Source: Planococcus versutus (GTDB taxonomy: Bacteria; Bacillota; Bacilli; Bacillales_A; Planococcaceae). Taken from it: a stretch of DNA of 64,000 nucleotides. This document shows, piece by piece, positions 26,200 to 35,718 of this stretch; within the stretch, counting starts at the first letter, position 1; each line of letters opens with the position of its first letter. The notes under the pieces were generated by a model. It ran no database searches. It was not told where the DNA came from and was given only the letters and a program-made list of their open reading frames with translations. The stretch is taken from NCBI RefSeq assembly GCF_001186155.3, contig NZ_CP016540.2, forward strand, positions 682,001-746,000. The letters run 5' to 3'. The translations under genes were made by a program, and so were the position numbers.

Positions 26200-27600
26200 A
26201 TGACAATGACAAATCAAGAAACTGTCCTCGATCACTTAAAAGAACATTTAACAGCTGAGCAAATCAGCATGAATGAAACCATTAAAGAACTCCATGGTCA
26301 AGATGAGTCGTATCATCAAATGAAACTCCCTGATATTGTAGTTTTCCCAGAAACCACAGAACAAGTTTCTGAAATTATGAAAATTTCCACACAACACGAA
26401 ATTCCTGTTATCCCATTTGGTCTCGGATCCAGTTTAGAAGGGCATGTCATCCCCGAAAATGGTGGAATCACTATTGATTTTTCATTGATGAATCGAGTAT
26501 TGGAAGTATATGAAGAAGACTTTTTGGTAAGAGTGCAACCAGGAGTAACACGGACACAGCTCAATAAAGAATTAAAAAAATACGGCTTGTTTTTCACAGT
26601 AGACCCAGGAGCAGATGCAACACTTGGGGGAATGGCTGCAACAAATGCAAGTGGCACAACTTCTGTGAAGTATGGCGTCATGCGCGATCAAGTGCGTGAT
26701 TTAGAAGTGGTTTTAGCAGACGGAAAAGTCATTCACACAGGTAACAAAGCCGCGAAATCTTCATCAGGTCTCCATTTAAACGGTTTATTTGTTGGATCTG
26801 AAGGAACGCTCGGGTGCTTTACGGAAATGACGCTGCGTGTTTATGGAATTCCTGAGTTCGTCACCGCAGCTCGTGCATCGTTCCCTACAGTAAAAGACGC
26901 TGTTGAAGCTGTCGTCTCCATTTTGCAGGCCGGCATTCCAATTGCCCGCGTTGAATTAGTTGATGAACAATCGATGAAGCAAGTGAACAAGTACAATGAT
27001 ACCGTTTATTTAGAAAAACCAACTTTATTTTTAGAATTTCACGGCAACGAAGCGGGTTTAAAACAAGATGTCGAATTTATGGAGGCAATTGTTCAAGAAC
27101 ATGCGTGTGAAGAAATTGCGTTTGAAACAGATACCGCAGCGCGTAACCGTCTATGGGAAGCGCGTCATACATTGGCTTATGCCTATATTCATAGCCATCC
27201 TGGAAAAAAGATGATGGTAACCGATGTATGTCTGCCAATTTCAGAATTAGCAGGAGCTGTCGGACATGCGCGTGAAAACTTGGTGGCATTAGATTTACCT
27301 GGAGGAGTCGTTGGGCATGTCGGAGATGGCAACTTCCATGCACTGATCATGATGGATATGAATAATGCAGAAGAAGTAGCAAAAGCACAAGAGTTTAACG
27401 AACGCATTGTGTTGTATGCACTTGAAAGAGGCGGTACATCTACAGGAGAACACGGTGTTGGAATTGGTAAGCAGAAATACCAACAACAAGAACACGGACA
27501 TGCACTTGATGTTATGGAGAAAATAAAAGCTGCACTAGATCCAGCAAATTTACTGAATCCTGGTAAGAACGTCCAATCAGCAACCAAAAGAATCGAATAA
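26200..27600 (+). CDS. FAD-binding 2-hydroxyacid oxidase (GlcD / D-lactate dehydrogenase type)
   Basis: A 466-residue flavoprotein of the vanillyl-alcohol-oxidase fold. The FAD-binding part includes PFGLGSSLEGHVIP, VRVQPGVTRTQLN, DPGADATLGGMAATNASGTTSVKYGVMRDQV and LFVGSEGTLGC. The C-terminal cap carries GGVVGHVGDGNFH and GGTSTGEHGVGIGKQKY, which hold the conserved His residues. It probably oxidises D-lactate or glycolate and passes electrons to the respiratory chain. The ATG at 26200 follows AAAAAGGAG; the frame is open 72 bases further. It is monocistronic and controlled by the operator upstream. Confidence 0.88.
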   Translation: MTMTNQETVLDHLKEHLTAEQISMNETIKELHGQDESYHQMKLPDIVVFPETTEQVSEIMKISTQHEIPVIPFGLGSSLEGHVIPENGGITIDFSLMNRVLEVYEEDFLVRVQPGVTRTQLNKELKKYGLFFTVDPGADATLGGMAATNASGTTSVKYGVMRDQVRDLEVVLADGKVIHTGNKAAKSSSGLHLNGLFVGSEGTLGCFTEMTLRVYGIPEFVTAARASFPTVKDAVEAVVSILQAGIPIARVELVDEQSMKQVNKYNDTVYLEKPTLFLEFHGNEAGLKQDVEFMEAIVQEHACEEIAFETDTAARNRLWEARHTLAYAYIHSHPGKKMMVTDVCLPISELAGAVGHARENLVALDLPGGVVGHVGDGNFHALIMMDMNNAEEVAKAQEFNERIVLYALERGGTSTGEHGVGIGKQKYQQQEHGHALDVMEKIKAALDPANLLNPGKNVQSATKRIE

Positions 27601-27747
27601 TATAGAAGCATTGCCTACACTGAGTCATATTACTAGAAACTGTTTTGCAGTCTGGTAATTTTAATGGCGCTTGTTGTTTTGTTATTCCCATGCGTCTAGA
27701 ACTTACCGAAAAAAGTAGATCGTGTTTAATGCTTTCTGTATTGTAGT

Positions 27748-27787
27748 AACCCGTAATCAGGACAGTTCTGACTGCGGGTTTTGTTTA
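27748..27787 (+). terminator. Intrinsic terminator after the glcD-type gene
   Basis: The arms AACCCGTAATCAG(GA) and TCTGACTGCGGGTT form an imperfect stem followed by TTGTTT. It lies about 150 bases after the stop codon. Confidence 0.65.
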
Positions 27788-27876
27788 GATGGAAGGAAAG
27801 TTGTGAAAGTAACCGATAAATAGCTTACACTTTAGGAAGAACCGTAGAATTCGAGCATTACGTGAGGAGGACAATC

Positions 27877-28656
27877 ATGAAGATCGGAATTATTGGAACC
27901 GGTAACATTGCAGCCTATTTACTAGAACAAGTAAACAGTAATCAGATGGTCGAAGGGAAAGTCATAGCCGTTTTTGGCCGCAATCAAAAAGTAGGATCAC
28001 ACTTGAGCGAGCAATTTGGTGTGGACTTTCATACCGACATTCACGAATTTTTAGAAACACCACTTGATATCGTCGTAGAAGCAGCGACGATAGAAGTGGC
28101 GGGTTTATATGCTAAAGAAGTAGTTGCTTACAAGAAAGACCTGGTTGTTAGTAGCATTGGCGTGTTTAAAGATAGCGATTTTTTAAAGGAAGTGGAACGG
28201 GTAGCGGGGTCTGTAGGTGCGCAAGTTTTCTTGCCATCTGGCGCAATTGGCGGATTAGACGTATTGCAATCGGCTAAAGCAACTGGGGGCTTAAAACAAG
28301 TTCGAATCACGACACGAAAGTCACCTGCATCTCTTGGTATCGAAGCAGACGAAGAGGAAGTGATATTCGAAGGTTCTGCTTATCAAGCTGTCGAGAAGTT
28401 TCCAAAAAACGTTAATGTGGCAATGACGCTCGCACTTGCTGGAATTGGTTTTGAAAAAACCATCGTACGGATTATTGTCGATCCGGACGTTGTGCGAAAT
28501 ACGCATACCATCGAAGCGATAGGGGATTTTGGACGGATTGAATTAACCGTCGAAAACAATCCGATGCCAAACAATCCGAAGACTAGTCTTCTTGCGGCAT
28601 TAAGTGTTTTGGCAGTGTTGCAGAACAAAGACAAGGCGTTACGCATTGGGAATTGA
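27877..28656 (+). CDS. L-aspartate dehydrogenase family protein (NadX type)
   Basis: A 259-residue NAD(P)-dependent enzyme. The Rossmann site is MKIGIIGTGNIAAYLLEQ, followed by VEAATIEV, VVSSIGVFKD, VFLPSGAIGGLDVLQSA and, in the catalytic domain, FPKNVNVAMTLALAGIGFEKTIVRIIVDP and the NPKTSLLAALSVL end. These are the blocks of aspartate dehydrogenases, which form oxaloacetate/iminoaspartate from aspartate and can feed NAD synthesis. The ATG at 27877 follows GTGAGGAGG. No nad genes are adjacent, so a catabolic role is also possible. Confidence 0.85.
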   Translation: MKIGIIGTGNIAAYLLEQVNSNQMVEGKVIAVFGRNQKVGSHLSEQFGVDFHTDIHEFLETPLDIVVEAATIEVAGLYAKEVVAYKKDLVVSSIGVFKDSDFLKEVERVAGSVGAQVFLPSGAIGGLDVLQSAKATGGLKQVRITTRKSPASLGIEADEEEVIFEGSAYQAVEKFPKNVNVAMTLALAGIGFEKTIVRIIVDPDVVRNTHTIEAIGDFGRIELTVENNPMPNNPKTSLLAALSVLAVLQNKDKALRIGN

Positions 28657-28743
28657 ATGCAAGCAACTATCAGTGCAACGGCTAAAATAAAAACGATTAT
28701 ACCTTTTTTTCCAGTAGTAGCTAGTTTAAGTGGAGACTTTTAA

Positions 28744-28851
28744 TATATTGGGATTTACTTTTGAGTTGATGGAATTTGTTTTCAGTTTGACAGCTGTGAC
28801 TAAACTAAAAAACTTGAAAAGAAAGTTTTTGAGATAGAGAAAAAATCTTGA
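28744..28851 (+). pseudogene. Decayed copy of the downstream 47-residue mini-gene
   Basis: The stretch from ATATTGGGATTTACTTTT to AAAAAATCTTGA aligns with the intact small gene at 29379-29522. Both share the GGGATTTACTTTT opening, the ACTAAACTAA(A/C)(C/A)AA-like middle and the GAGAAAAAA.CTTGA end. About 15-20 bases are missing in the middle, the start is lost and stop codons occur in frame. It lies between the aspartate dehydrogenase gene and the DUF3021-like gene. Confidence 0.65.
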
Positions 28852-28938
28852 ATAATGTCTCATTGAGTATTTTTCTTATTGAATACATAGTCACCGCTTG
28901 AAGTGGAATTTAAAATTCTTCGAAAGAAGGTCATAGCC

Positions 28939-29304
28939 ATGGTGATTTTTCAAGTTCTTTTAAGAGGAGGAATTCCATTAGTCATTATGGGTGGAATTGC
29001 TTTGTTGCTTTATCTTCAAGGACAGTATAGGGATGCTGAAAGTACTTTTTGGGTTAGTTTGATCTCGTTTTTCGTTGGTGCCACATCTGTAATTTACAGT
29101 ATTGATAGATGGAGTCTAACTAAACAAAGCATTATTCACTTTTGCATAATGCTAGTTACTGTTTTACCTATTCTTTTGTTCAGTGGCTGGTTTGAAATTT
29201 CGACAGGTTTTGATGTTTTAAAGGTATTCTGTGTGTTTCTATTGTCTGGAATCGGTTTATGGTCATTCTTCATAATGAGTATCAAGCTTTTCTCTCGCCA
29301 TTGA
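28939..29304 (+). CDS. Four-helix membrane protein, DUF3021-like
   Basis: A 121-residue very hydrophobic protein with about four transmembrane helices and the layout of DUF3021 proteins (two helices, a short charged turn IDRWSLTKQSIIHF, two more helices). I prefer the ATG at 28939 (AAGAAGG upstream); the frame is open to GTG 28903. In bacilli DUF3021 genes often follow a LytTR regulator, but none is present here. Function is unknown. It is flanked by the two mini-gene copies. Confidence 0.55.
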   Translation: MVIFQVLLRGGIPLVIMGGIALLLYLQGQYRDAESTFWVSLISFFVGATSVIYSIDRWSLTKQSIIHFCIMLVTVLPILLFSGWFEISTGFDVLKVFCVFLLSGIGLWSFFIMSIKLFSRH

Positions 29305-29378
29305 CTACAATAGCAATACTGCAAAATAACAACCAGGTATTAAGAATTAACATAATCAAATACTAAGGAGTGGATTAG

Positions 29379-29522
29379 GTGGAGACGTTTGCAATTTTGG
29401 GATTTACTTTTGGAATGACAGGATTCTCTTTCGGCCTGATTGGATTTATTTTAAGTACTACAGCAACGAGTAAACTAACCAAACTGGAAAAGAGATTGGA
29501 GGATTTGGAGAAAAAAACTTGA
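29379..29522 (+). CDS. 47-residue membrane/coiled-coil mini-protein
   Basis: The frame starts at GTG 29379, 8 bases after AAGGAG, and reads METFAILGFTFGMTGFSFGL with IGFILSTT next, one Gly/Phe-rich transmembrane segment, then a short heptad-like tail (SKLTKLEKRLEDLEKK). The coding nature is supported by the good ribosome site, the clean two-part design, and a second, degenerate copy 640 bases upstream. The family is not recognised. The coiled-coil tail suggests self-assembly or binding to a partner at the membrane. Confidence 0.6.
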   Translation: METFAILGFTFGMTGFSFGLIGFILSTTATSKLTKLEKRLEDLEKKT

Positions 29523-29563
29523 GGCTTTCTTAAAGAGCAAACTTACTAGTAAGCAAGCCCAAA

Positions 29564-29587
29564 CAGGTATAAATGGATTTATACCTG
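29564..29587. repeat. Small inverted repeat
   Basis: The perfect 10-bp inverted repeat CAGGTATAAA / TTTATACCTG has a 4-base loop and lies 42 bases after the mini-gene. There is no T-tract. It may protect the 3' end of the transcript. Confidence 0.5.
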
Positions 29588-29617
29588 TCTATTGATAGAA
29601 AACTGAAAGTGATAATA

Positions 29618-29661
29618 AAAAACTCCAGTCGCCTAGTTAAAGCAGGGGACTGGAGTTTTTC
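29618..29661. terminator. Terminator after the mini-gene
   Basis: The stem AAAAACTCCAGTC / GACTGGAGTTTTT with a 17-base loop. It is flanked by A and T tracts and lies about 100 bases from the end of the converging yfcC-type gene. Confidence 0.85.
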
Positions 29662-29761
29662 TACCTATAGATAAAAGAGTACTTACATTAAAAAGATGTT
29701 TCAAAATGAGTTAATCTCGCATTGATTTATCATGCCTCTTATCTGAGTCTTTTTCGTCTTG

Positions 29762-31189
29762 TTAATACTGAATGATATCAGCGAATACAACGAAGATGCC
29801 GCCAATGACAAACCAAATGAGGATTAACGGCCAAATAAATTTAACCCATTTTTCATAGGGTACACCTGATGCCGCCAAATAAGCCATCAGCGTCGAACCG
29901 GTCGGGAAAATTAAATTTGTGAAACCGTCACCGAGTTGAAACGCCAAAACGCCTGTCTGTCGAGACATACCAATCAAATCACCTAATGGTACCATAAGCG
30001 GCATTGTAGCAGCTGCTTGTCCAGATCCTGAATTAATGAAGAAGTTAGTTATAGTTTGTGCTACATAAATACCGAGTACTTGGACTGCATCCGGCAAAAA
30101 GACGATAACGCTTGCTAATCCGTTAATGACTGAGTCGATGATCATTCCTTCTTCAAGTGCAACTGGAATCGCCATGGCAATCCCAACTATCAATGCACCC
30201 AGTGTAAAGGCTTTTGCCCCGAGGATAAATTCTTCTGCAATCCGACTTGGCCCCATTTTTGCACAAAGACCGGCAATAATACCAATGGCAAGGAACAAAG
30301 CGGCAATATCGTTGATATACCATGCTTTCGTTGAAACTCCCCAAACGAGGACACCAAGACCTAAAATGACTGTCAGTAGGACAAAATATTGTCTTGTTTG
30401 GAACCGACCTGATTCAAGAGGTAGTTCTTCTACCGATCGGTTTTGCTCCATTTCTAGAACGATGCTTTTGCTCGGATCTTTTTTGATCTTTTGCGCGTAG
30501 CGGATTAAGAACAAGCTTGAGGATACAAGCAGCACTACAAGTACGATTATTCTGAGCCACATGCCCGAATAGAGCGGAAGTTCAGCTATTCCTTGGGCGA
30601 CACCCACATTAAAGGGGTTCATGAGTCCAGCAATAAATCCACAGTAGACACCAATCAAAACCATCGATACACCTGTAATTGCGTCATAACCGAGTGACCG
30701 AGCAAGCGCAATCGCCAGTGGTACGAGGGCCATTCCTTCTACCGTCATACCAATCGTAAAGCCGCCAACAGAAAATAGTAGTAGAAACAAGGGGATAATA
30801 AGGATTTCCTTATTGCCGAGTGCACCTGTCACTTTTCGTACTACTGCGTCAAAGACACCTGTAGCTGTAATAATCTGGAACGCGCCTCCCACCACAAAGA
30901 TGAAAAGAATGATGTCGCTGGCTTCGTTTAACCCTGTGATGAAGAGACCTGGAACTTCAAAAATTCCCACTGGGTTTTGTTCAGCCGTTTGATACGTACC
31001 CGCTTCTACCAGTGTTCTTCCGGTTTCTGGATCTTCCACTCGATCAAATTCTCCAGCTGGAATCACATAAGTTGAAAGTGCTGCAATAATAACTATGATA
31101 AATAATAGAACAAACACATGTGGAACTTTAAAAAAGCGACGAATACCAATATTGTTAGGACCTTTGTCTGTAGAAGTGCTTCTTGCCAT
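29762..31189 (-). CDS. YfcC-family transporter (DcuC/arginine-carboxylate carrier superfamily)
   Basis: A 475-residue transporter with about 12 hydrophobic helices. Typical blocks are the N-terminal FKVPHVFVLLFIIVIIAALSTYVIPAGEFDR, the long loop with QNPVGIFEVP, the FVVGGAFQIITATGVFDAVV segment, and near the end FFINSGSGQAAATMPLMVPLGDLIGMSRQTGVLAFQLGDGF, the re-entrant signature of this family. The family exports or exchanges amino acids or carboxylates; the substrate here is open. The ATG at 31189 follows GGAGGAAAA. It diverges from glycerate kinase across a 370-bp gap that shows no gene. Confidence 0.85.
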   Translation of the reverse strand: MARSTSTDKGPNNIGIRRFFKVPHVFVLLFIIVIIAALSTYVIPAGEFDRVEDPETGRTLVEAGTYQTAEQNPVGIFEVPGLFITGLNEASDIILFIFVVGGAFQIITATGVFDAVVRKVTGALGNKEILIIPLFLLLFSVGGFTIGMTVEGMALVPLAIALARSLGYDAITGVSMVLIGVYCGFIAGLMNPFNVGVAQGIAELPLYSGMWLRIIVLVVLLVSSSLFLIRYAQKIKKDPSKSIVLEMEQNRSVEELPLESGRFQTRQYFVLLTVILGLGVLVWGVSTKAWYINDIAALFLAIGIIAGLCAKMGPSRIAEEFILGAKAFTLGALIVGIAMAIPVALEEGMIIDSVINGLASVIVFLPDAVQVLGIYVAQTITNFFINSGSGQAAATMPLMVPLGDLIGMSRQTGVLAFQLGDGFTNLIFPTGSTLMAYLAASGVPYEKWVKFIWPLILIWFVIGGIFVVFADIIQY

Positions 31190-31559
31190 TGGTTTTCCTC
31201 CTTAATCCGTGATACTAGTGTGAATTTTACGAAAATACTTCTTTCAAGTAAAGTTAATTATACTCAACGAAATGATAAGTATAACTTAATATAAGGTTGA
31301 ATAAAGAAATACAGGTACACAGAACTAAACGCAATTAATGAATAATCAAAATTATCTAAACGTTTTTTCGCGTAAAAATTATAAACTACAAGCGATAAAT
31401 AACAGTTAACCTGATAGTCTATTTAATCATTTAGAGCTAATACCACATATACAATGACAGTGTCTGTAAAGCTAAGCAGATCTAATCTAGTAAAACCATC
31501 GATTTTGTTATTATAATTTCATATAGCGATTTATTTAAATGACAAGGAGGTTTTATGGG

Positions 31560-32696
31560 GTGAAAATTATTGTAGCACCTGATTCATTTAAAGGCAGTTT
31601 ATCTGCAATTGAAGCAGCGCAAGCAATGGCTGAAGGGATACAAGAACTGGATAGCTCAGTAGAAGTTCACTTGTTGCCTGCGGCAGATGGCGGTGAAGGA
31701 ACTATGGTTGCTATGGTCGAAGCGACAGATGGTGCATTAGTAGCTCACGAAGTTGAAGATCCATTTGGAAGGAAAATTTCAGCTTGTTACGGAATTTTAG
31801 GAGATGGCAAAACCTGTGTCATTGAAATCGCAGAAGCATCCGGATTGACGCTGTTGAAAGATCATGAACAAAATCCACTGACTGCTTCGTCGTTCGGTAC
31901 TGGAGAATTGATTCGTTGTGCGTTGGATGCAGGATTTCGCACTTTTATCATTGGACTTGGGGGAAGTGCCACCAATGACGGTGGAACAGGAATGCTCGAA
32001 GCTCTTGGTATGTTATTCCTAGACCAAAAAGGACAACAGTTAGCACGCGGTGGTGGAGCACTCGATAGACTTGCTGAGATAGATGTCTCAAAATTTGATC
32101 ATCGTATTTCAACGAGTAGATTTCTAATTGCTTGTGACGTAGAAAATACTTTGATTGGTGAACAAGGAGCTTCAGCAGTATTTGGACCGCAAAAAGGAGC
32201 ATCGTCTGAAATGATTTTGCAACTCGATGACAATTTGCGGAATTTTGCAGACGTAGTCGAACGACTAACAGGCACAGTTCTACATAATAAGAAAGGGGCA
32301 GGTGCTGCGGGTGGCGCGGGTGGTGCGATGCAAGCATTTTTCGAAGGAAGCATGCGACGTGGAGTTGATGTGGTTTTAGAAGCTGCCTCGTTTCAAACTC
32401 ATTTAGAGAATGTCGATTTGATTGTGACAGGAGAAGGCAAAACCGATAGCCAAACGCTATCTGGCAAAACACCTTTTGGCATCGCAGAGGCTGGAAAAAG
32501 AGCCGATATACCAGTTATCTTGATTTCTGGTATGGTTGATCCGATGAGTTATAGCTTGTTAAATCCTTATTTTGTCGAAATCCATTCGATTGTGAATGAG
32601 ACGGTAGCGATAGATTATGCGATGGCTAATGCTTATAACCAGTTGAAAATAAAAACAAAAACAGTTATGAAAAATTATATGGAAAAACAAAAATAA
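31560..32696 (+). CDS. glxK: Glycerate kinase (GlxK/GarK family)
   Basis: A 378-residue glycerate kinase. Typical blocks are KIIVAPDSFKGSLSAIEAA, LPAADGGEGTM, VIEIAEASGL, FIIGLGGSATNDGGTGML, LIACDVENTLIGEQGASAVFGPQKGAS, GAGAAGGAGGA and DLIVTGEGKTDSQTLSGKTP. It phosphorylates glycerate, linking glyoxylate and glycerate use to glycolysis. The GTG at 31560 is 9 bases from AAGGAGG; the frame extends to an ATG at 31539 that overlaps this site. It is monocistronic. Confidence 0.93.
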   Translation: MKIIVAPDSFKGSLSAIEAAQAMAEGIQELDSSVEVHLLPAADGGEGTMVAMVEATDGALVAHEVEDPFGRKISACYGILGDGKTCVIEIAEASGLTLLKDHEQNPLTASSFGTGELIRCALDAGFRTFIIGLGGSATNDGGTGMLEALGMLFLDQKGQQLARGGGALDRLAEIDVSKFDHRISTSRFLIACDVENTLIGEQGASAVFGPQKGASSEMILQLDDNLRNFADVVERLTGTVLHNKKGAGAAGGAGGAMQAFFEGSMRRGVDVVLEAASFQTHLENVDLIVTGEGKTDSQTLSGKTPFGIAEAGKRADIPVILISGMVDPMSYSLLNPYFVEIHSIVNETVAIDYAMANAYNQLKIKTKTVMKNYMEKQK

Positions 32697-32860
32697 TATG
32701 GATATAATTTTTTTATAGCTTTGGGTATACTATTGTACTCAGTGTTAGTAATGGCTTCGACAGAAATAGAATCTGAACAAACGCTACATGATTTCAAGGC
32801 GTTATAACAATTGGGTTACTATAATTATCTAGACAGTTCTCGTCTGTGATTGAATTATAT

Positions 32861-32909
32861 AAAAAAACGTCGCTCTCTGGATTTGGACTCCAGAAAGTGA
32901 CGTTTTTTT
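32861..32909. terminator. Terminator downstream of glycerate kinase
   Basis: The arms AAAAACGTCGCTCTCTGG and CCAGAAAGTGACGTTTTTTT form a long stem with two mismatches. It lies between convergent genes; the 165 bases before it show no gene. Confidence 0.8.
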
Positions 32910-33025
32910 AGCTGGTAGTGATTAAAAAGGAACTTGTGACAAAGGGAAAGATGTTCTGCTTGTTAACGAAGATATTCTTTTTTATTGATAAATTCACTCT
33001 CAGCATAAAGAGAAGATACACCATA

Positions 33026-33952
33026 CTAATTTTTAATTTTTTTCTTCGTATGGGTCGAAAAACTTTCTCTTATCACATAGGAGTCTAAAAAATCCTTGAA
33101 AGTTTGTACAGCTTGGGAATGAAATTTCGATTGATGAGTAATGTAATGGAAGCGGCTTTCATTGGGATAATTGCTTACACTAAAACCTTTCAGTGTACCA
33201 GCTTGCATATCGCTTTTGATAATCGATTCGGATAGATATGAGATGCCAAGACCAAGTGCTACAGACTCTTTAATAGTCTGGGAGCTGCCAAAACTCATAA
33301 TTCGTTTAGGTGAGATACCAAGTTGATTGAACAATTTATCTGTAACGTCTCTTGTGCCAGAACCTTCTTCTCGAATGATCCAAGTCTCCGTTTCTAACAT
33401 TTTTTTGTCTATAGAAGAGTTTTTATTGAGAGGATGATCAGGCCGCGATACGATGAGCATCAGTTCTTCTGAGAACAAATCGACGTCTACATGATACTCT
33501 GCAACGTCTGCTTCTACGATAAAACCAATGTCTAGTTCTTGCTTATGAATTTGTTCTGCAATAACTTTTGAGTTTTGGATGGTAATATTCGGTAAGATAT
33601 TCGGATGCTTTTTATAAAAAGCATAGAGAATTTCCGGAAGGAAATATTCACCAAACGTATATGCCGCACCGATAGAGATTGGCATATTCTTTGCTGGCTC
33701 TAAATCAATAAGTGACTGGTTCATATCGTTGTATTTTATCAAGATTTCTTTAGCATGTGTATAAGCGATTGAACCTGCTTCTGTTAATTGTACATATTTA
33801 TTCGTTCGGTCGAATAGCTTAGTATCTAACTTTTTTTCCAGTGATTTAATACTCAAACTAATGGCTGAAGGGGTCAGATGAAGCAAATTAGCAGCGCGTG
33901 TAAAGCTTTTTTGTTCTGCTGTTGTAACGAATATTTCGAGTCTGTGATCCAT
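33026..33952 (-). CDS. LysR family regulator
   Basis: A 308-residue LysR protein. The N-terminal helix-turn-helix is LEIFVTTAEQKSFTRAANLLHLTPSAISLSIKSLEKKLDTKLFDR; the rest is the two-lobed effector domain (PISIGAAYTFGEYFLPEIL, IGFIVEADV, WIIREEGSGTRD). It is divergent from the gamma-glutamyltransferase operon with 161 bases in between, the usual arrangement for a LysR protein and its target, so it probably activates that operon in response to a transported compound. Confidence 0.9.
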   Translation of the reverse strand: MDHRLEIFVTTAEQKSFTRAANLLHLTPSAISLSIKSLEKKLDTKLFDRTNKYVQLTEAGSIAYTHAKEILIKYNDMNQSLIDLEPAKNMPISIGAAYTFGEYFLPEILYAFYKKHPNILPNITIQNSKVIAEQIHKQELDIGFIVEADVAEYHVDVDLFSEELMLIVSRPDHPLNKNSSIDKKMLETETWIIREEGSGTRDVTDKLFNQLGISPKRIMSFGSSQTIKESVALGLGISYLSESIIKSDMQAGTLKGFSVSNYPNESRFHYITHQSKFHSQAVQTFKDFLDSYVIRESFSTHTKKKIKN

Positions 33953-33988
33953 TTCATCTCTCCTATCATGAGTTTTTTTAATTATAAC

Positions 33989-34004
33989 ATTAAATATATT
34001 TAAT
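33989..34004. promoter_or_regulatory. Candidate LysR-type operator
   Basis: The perfect 16-bp palindrome ATTAAATATATTTAAT lies midway between the divergent lysR and gamma-glutamyltransferase genes. LysR proteins bind T-N11-A palindromes, which this contains. The sequence is AT-only, so chance is not excluded. Confidence 0.4.
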
Positions 34005-34113
34005 TTTACTAATGGTTAAAATTTTTGTAAGATTTCAATAAGTTAATTCATTAAAGTATTAACCAATAAATATTTTGTAAATTAGAATCAATAGAAAAGG
34101 TAGGGGGATAACT

Positions 34114-35718
34114 TTGGATTATTTAAATCATCCTTTTTCATCAAAAAGGCATACAATATTTGCGAAGAAAGGAATGGTGGCTACTTCACAGCCTCTAGCG
34201 GCACAAGCTGGAATTGACATACTGAAAAAAGGTGGAAATGCAATCGATGCAGCTATTGCGACTGCAGCAGCATTGACTGTGCTAGAACCAACGTCGAATG
34301 GTATCGGAGGTGACGCTTTTGCACTGGTATGGGTAAACGATAAACTGCATGGCTTGAATTCATCAGGGCCGTCACCAGATGCTTTAACAATCGAAGCTGT
34401 TAAAGCTCTTGGTCACGAAAAAATACCGATACATGGACTCGTACCGGTAACTGTACCAGGAGTTCCTGGTGCTTGGGCTGAGCTTTCTCAAAAATTCGGA
34501 AAACTTTCTCTACTTGAAGCACTTCAACCTGCTATTGACTATGCAGAAGAAGGTTACCCACTGACACCGGTTTTGAGCAAATATTGGGAGAAAGCTTACA
34601 CTAGTTTTAAAAAATCACATAAAACAAAAGAATTTGAAGCTTGGTTTGATACATTCGCACCTGAAGGCAAAGCTCCGGCAGTAGGAGAAGTTTGGAAATC
34701 TCCTGATCATGCAGAAACGCTTCGCAAAATTGGTGAAACTAATGCTAAAGACTTTTATGAAGGAACTTTTGCCGATAAAATAGATGTATTTATGCGAAAG
34801 CACGGTGGATTTTTACGGAAAGAAGATCTTTCTCGTTTCAAGCCAGAATGGGTAGATCCAATTGCAACTACATACAAAGATCATCAAGTATGGGAAATCC
34901 CACCGAATGGTCAAGGAATGGTTACACAGATGGCATTGAATATCTTTAGCCAGTTAGATACGCCAGAGTGGCATTCTGCAAAAACATTTCATCAACAAAT
35001 CGAATCGATGAAGTTGGCTTATACGGATGGTCAAGCCTATATAACCGAACAGAAAGATATGCCTGTATCAGTAGAACACCTACTGTCTGACGAGTATGCT
35101 AAAAAGCGAGCTGCTGTTATTAGTGATACTGCGATCGATCCAGTTCCTTATGAACTTCCAGCAGGGGGTACCGTTTATTTGGCAACAGCTGATGAAGAAG
35201 GCAATATGGTTTCCTTTATCCAGAGTAACTATATGGGCTTCGGCTCTGGAATCGTTATTCCAGGAACGGGAATCGGTCTTCAAAATCGTGGAGCAGATTT
35301 TTCTCTCGATGAAAATCATCCAAACGTACTAAGACCAGGTAAAAAAACCTTCCATACAATTATTCCTGGATTCTTAACGAAAGACGGAAAAGCAATAGGT
35401 CCATTTGGAGTGATGGGAGGCTATATGCAGCCACAAGGTCATTTTCAAGTTGTGACGAATACCTTGGATTTTTTACTCAATCCTCAAGCGGCACTAGATG
35501 CACCGAGATGGCAATGGATAGGAGGCAAGAAAATTCATGTAGAATCTGAATTTCCAAATTACTTGGTTCAAGCATTGCAGCGAAAAGGACATGATCTTGA
35601 AGTGATGCCAGATGGCGGGACCTTTGGAAGAGGCCAGATTATTTGGAGAAACCCTGAGACAGGAGTGCTTGCTGGCGGGACAGAATCTCGGACAGATGGA
35701 GCGGTTGCAGCTTGGTAA
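34114..35718 (+). CDS. ggt: Gamma-glutamyltransferase, cytoplasmic type (YwrD-like)
   Basis: A 534-residue Ntn-hydrolase of the gamma-glutamyltranspeptidase family. Early blocks are GMVATSQPLAAQAGIDILKKGGNAIDAAIATAAAL and EPTSNGIGGDAFALVW. The expected self-cleavage nucleophile is Thr353 in GGTVYLATADEEGNMVSF, giving a large and a small subunit. There is no signal peptide, unlike secreted Ggt, so it acts in the cytosol as YwrD would. It starts at TTG 34114 after GGTAGGGGG. It leads an operon with a ChrA pair and a tripartite transporter, which suggests hydrolysis of an imported gamma-glutamyl compound. Confidence 0.9.
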   Translation: MDYLNHPFSSKRHTIFAKKGMVATSQPLAAQAGIDILKKGGNAIDAAIATAAALTVLEPTSNGIGGDAFALVWVNDKLHGLNSSGPSPDALTIEAVKALGHEKIPIHGLVPVTVPGVPGAWAELSQKFGKLSLLEALQPAIDYAEEGYPLTPVLSKYWEKAYTSFKKSHKTKEFEAWFDTFAPEGKAPAVGEVWKSPDHAETLRKIGETNAKDFYEGTFADKIDVFMRKHGGFLRKEDLSRFKPEWVDPIATTYKDHQVWEIPPNGQGMVTQMALNIFSQLDTPEWHSAKTFHQQIESMKLAYTDGQAYITEQKDMPVSVEHLLSDEYAKKRAAVISDTAIDPVPYELPAGGTVYLATADEEGNMVSFIQSNYMGFGSGIVIPGTGIGLQNRGADFSLDENHPNVLRPGKKTFHTIIPGFLTKDGKAIGPFGVMGGYMQPQGHFQVVTNTLDFLLNPQAALDAPRWQWIGGKKIHVESEFPNYLVQALQRKGHDLEVMPDGGTFGRGQIIWRNPETGVLAGGTESRTDGAVAAW

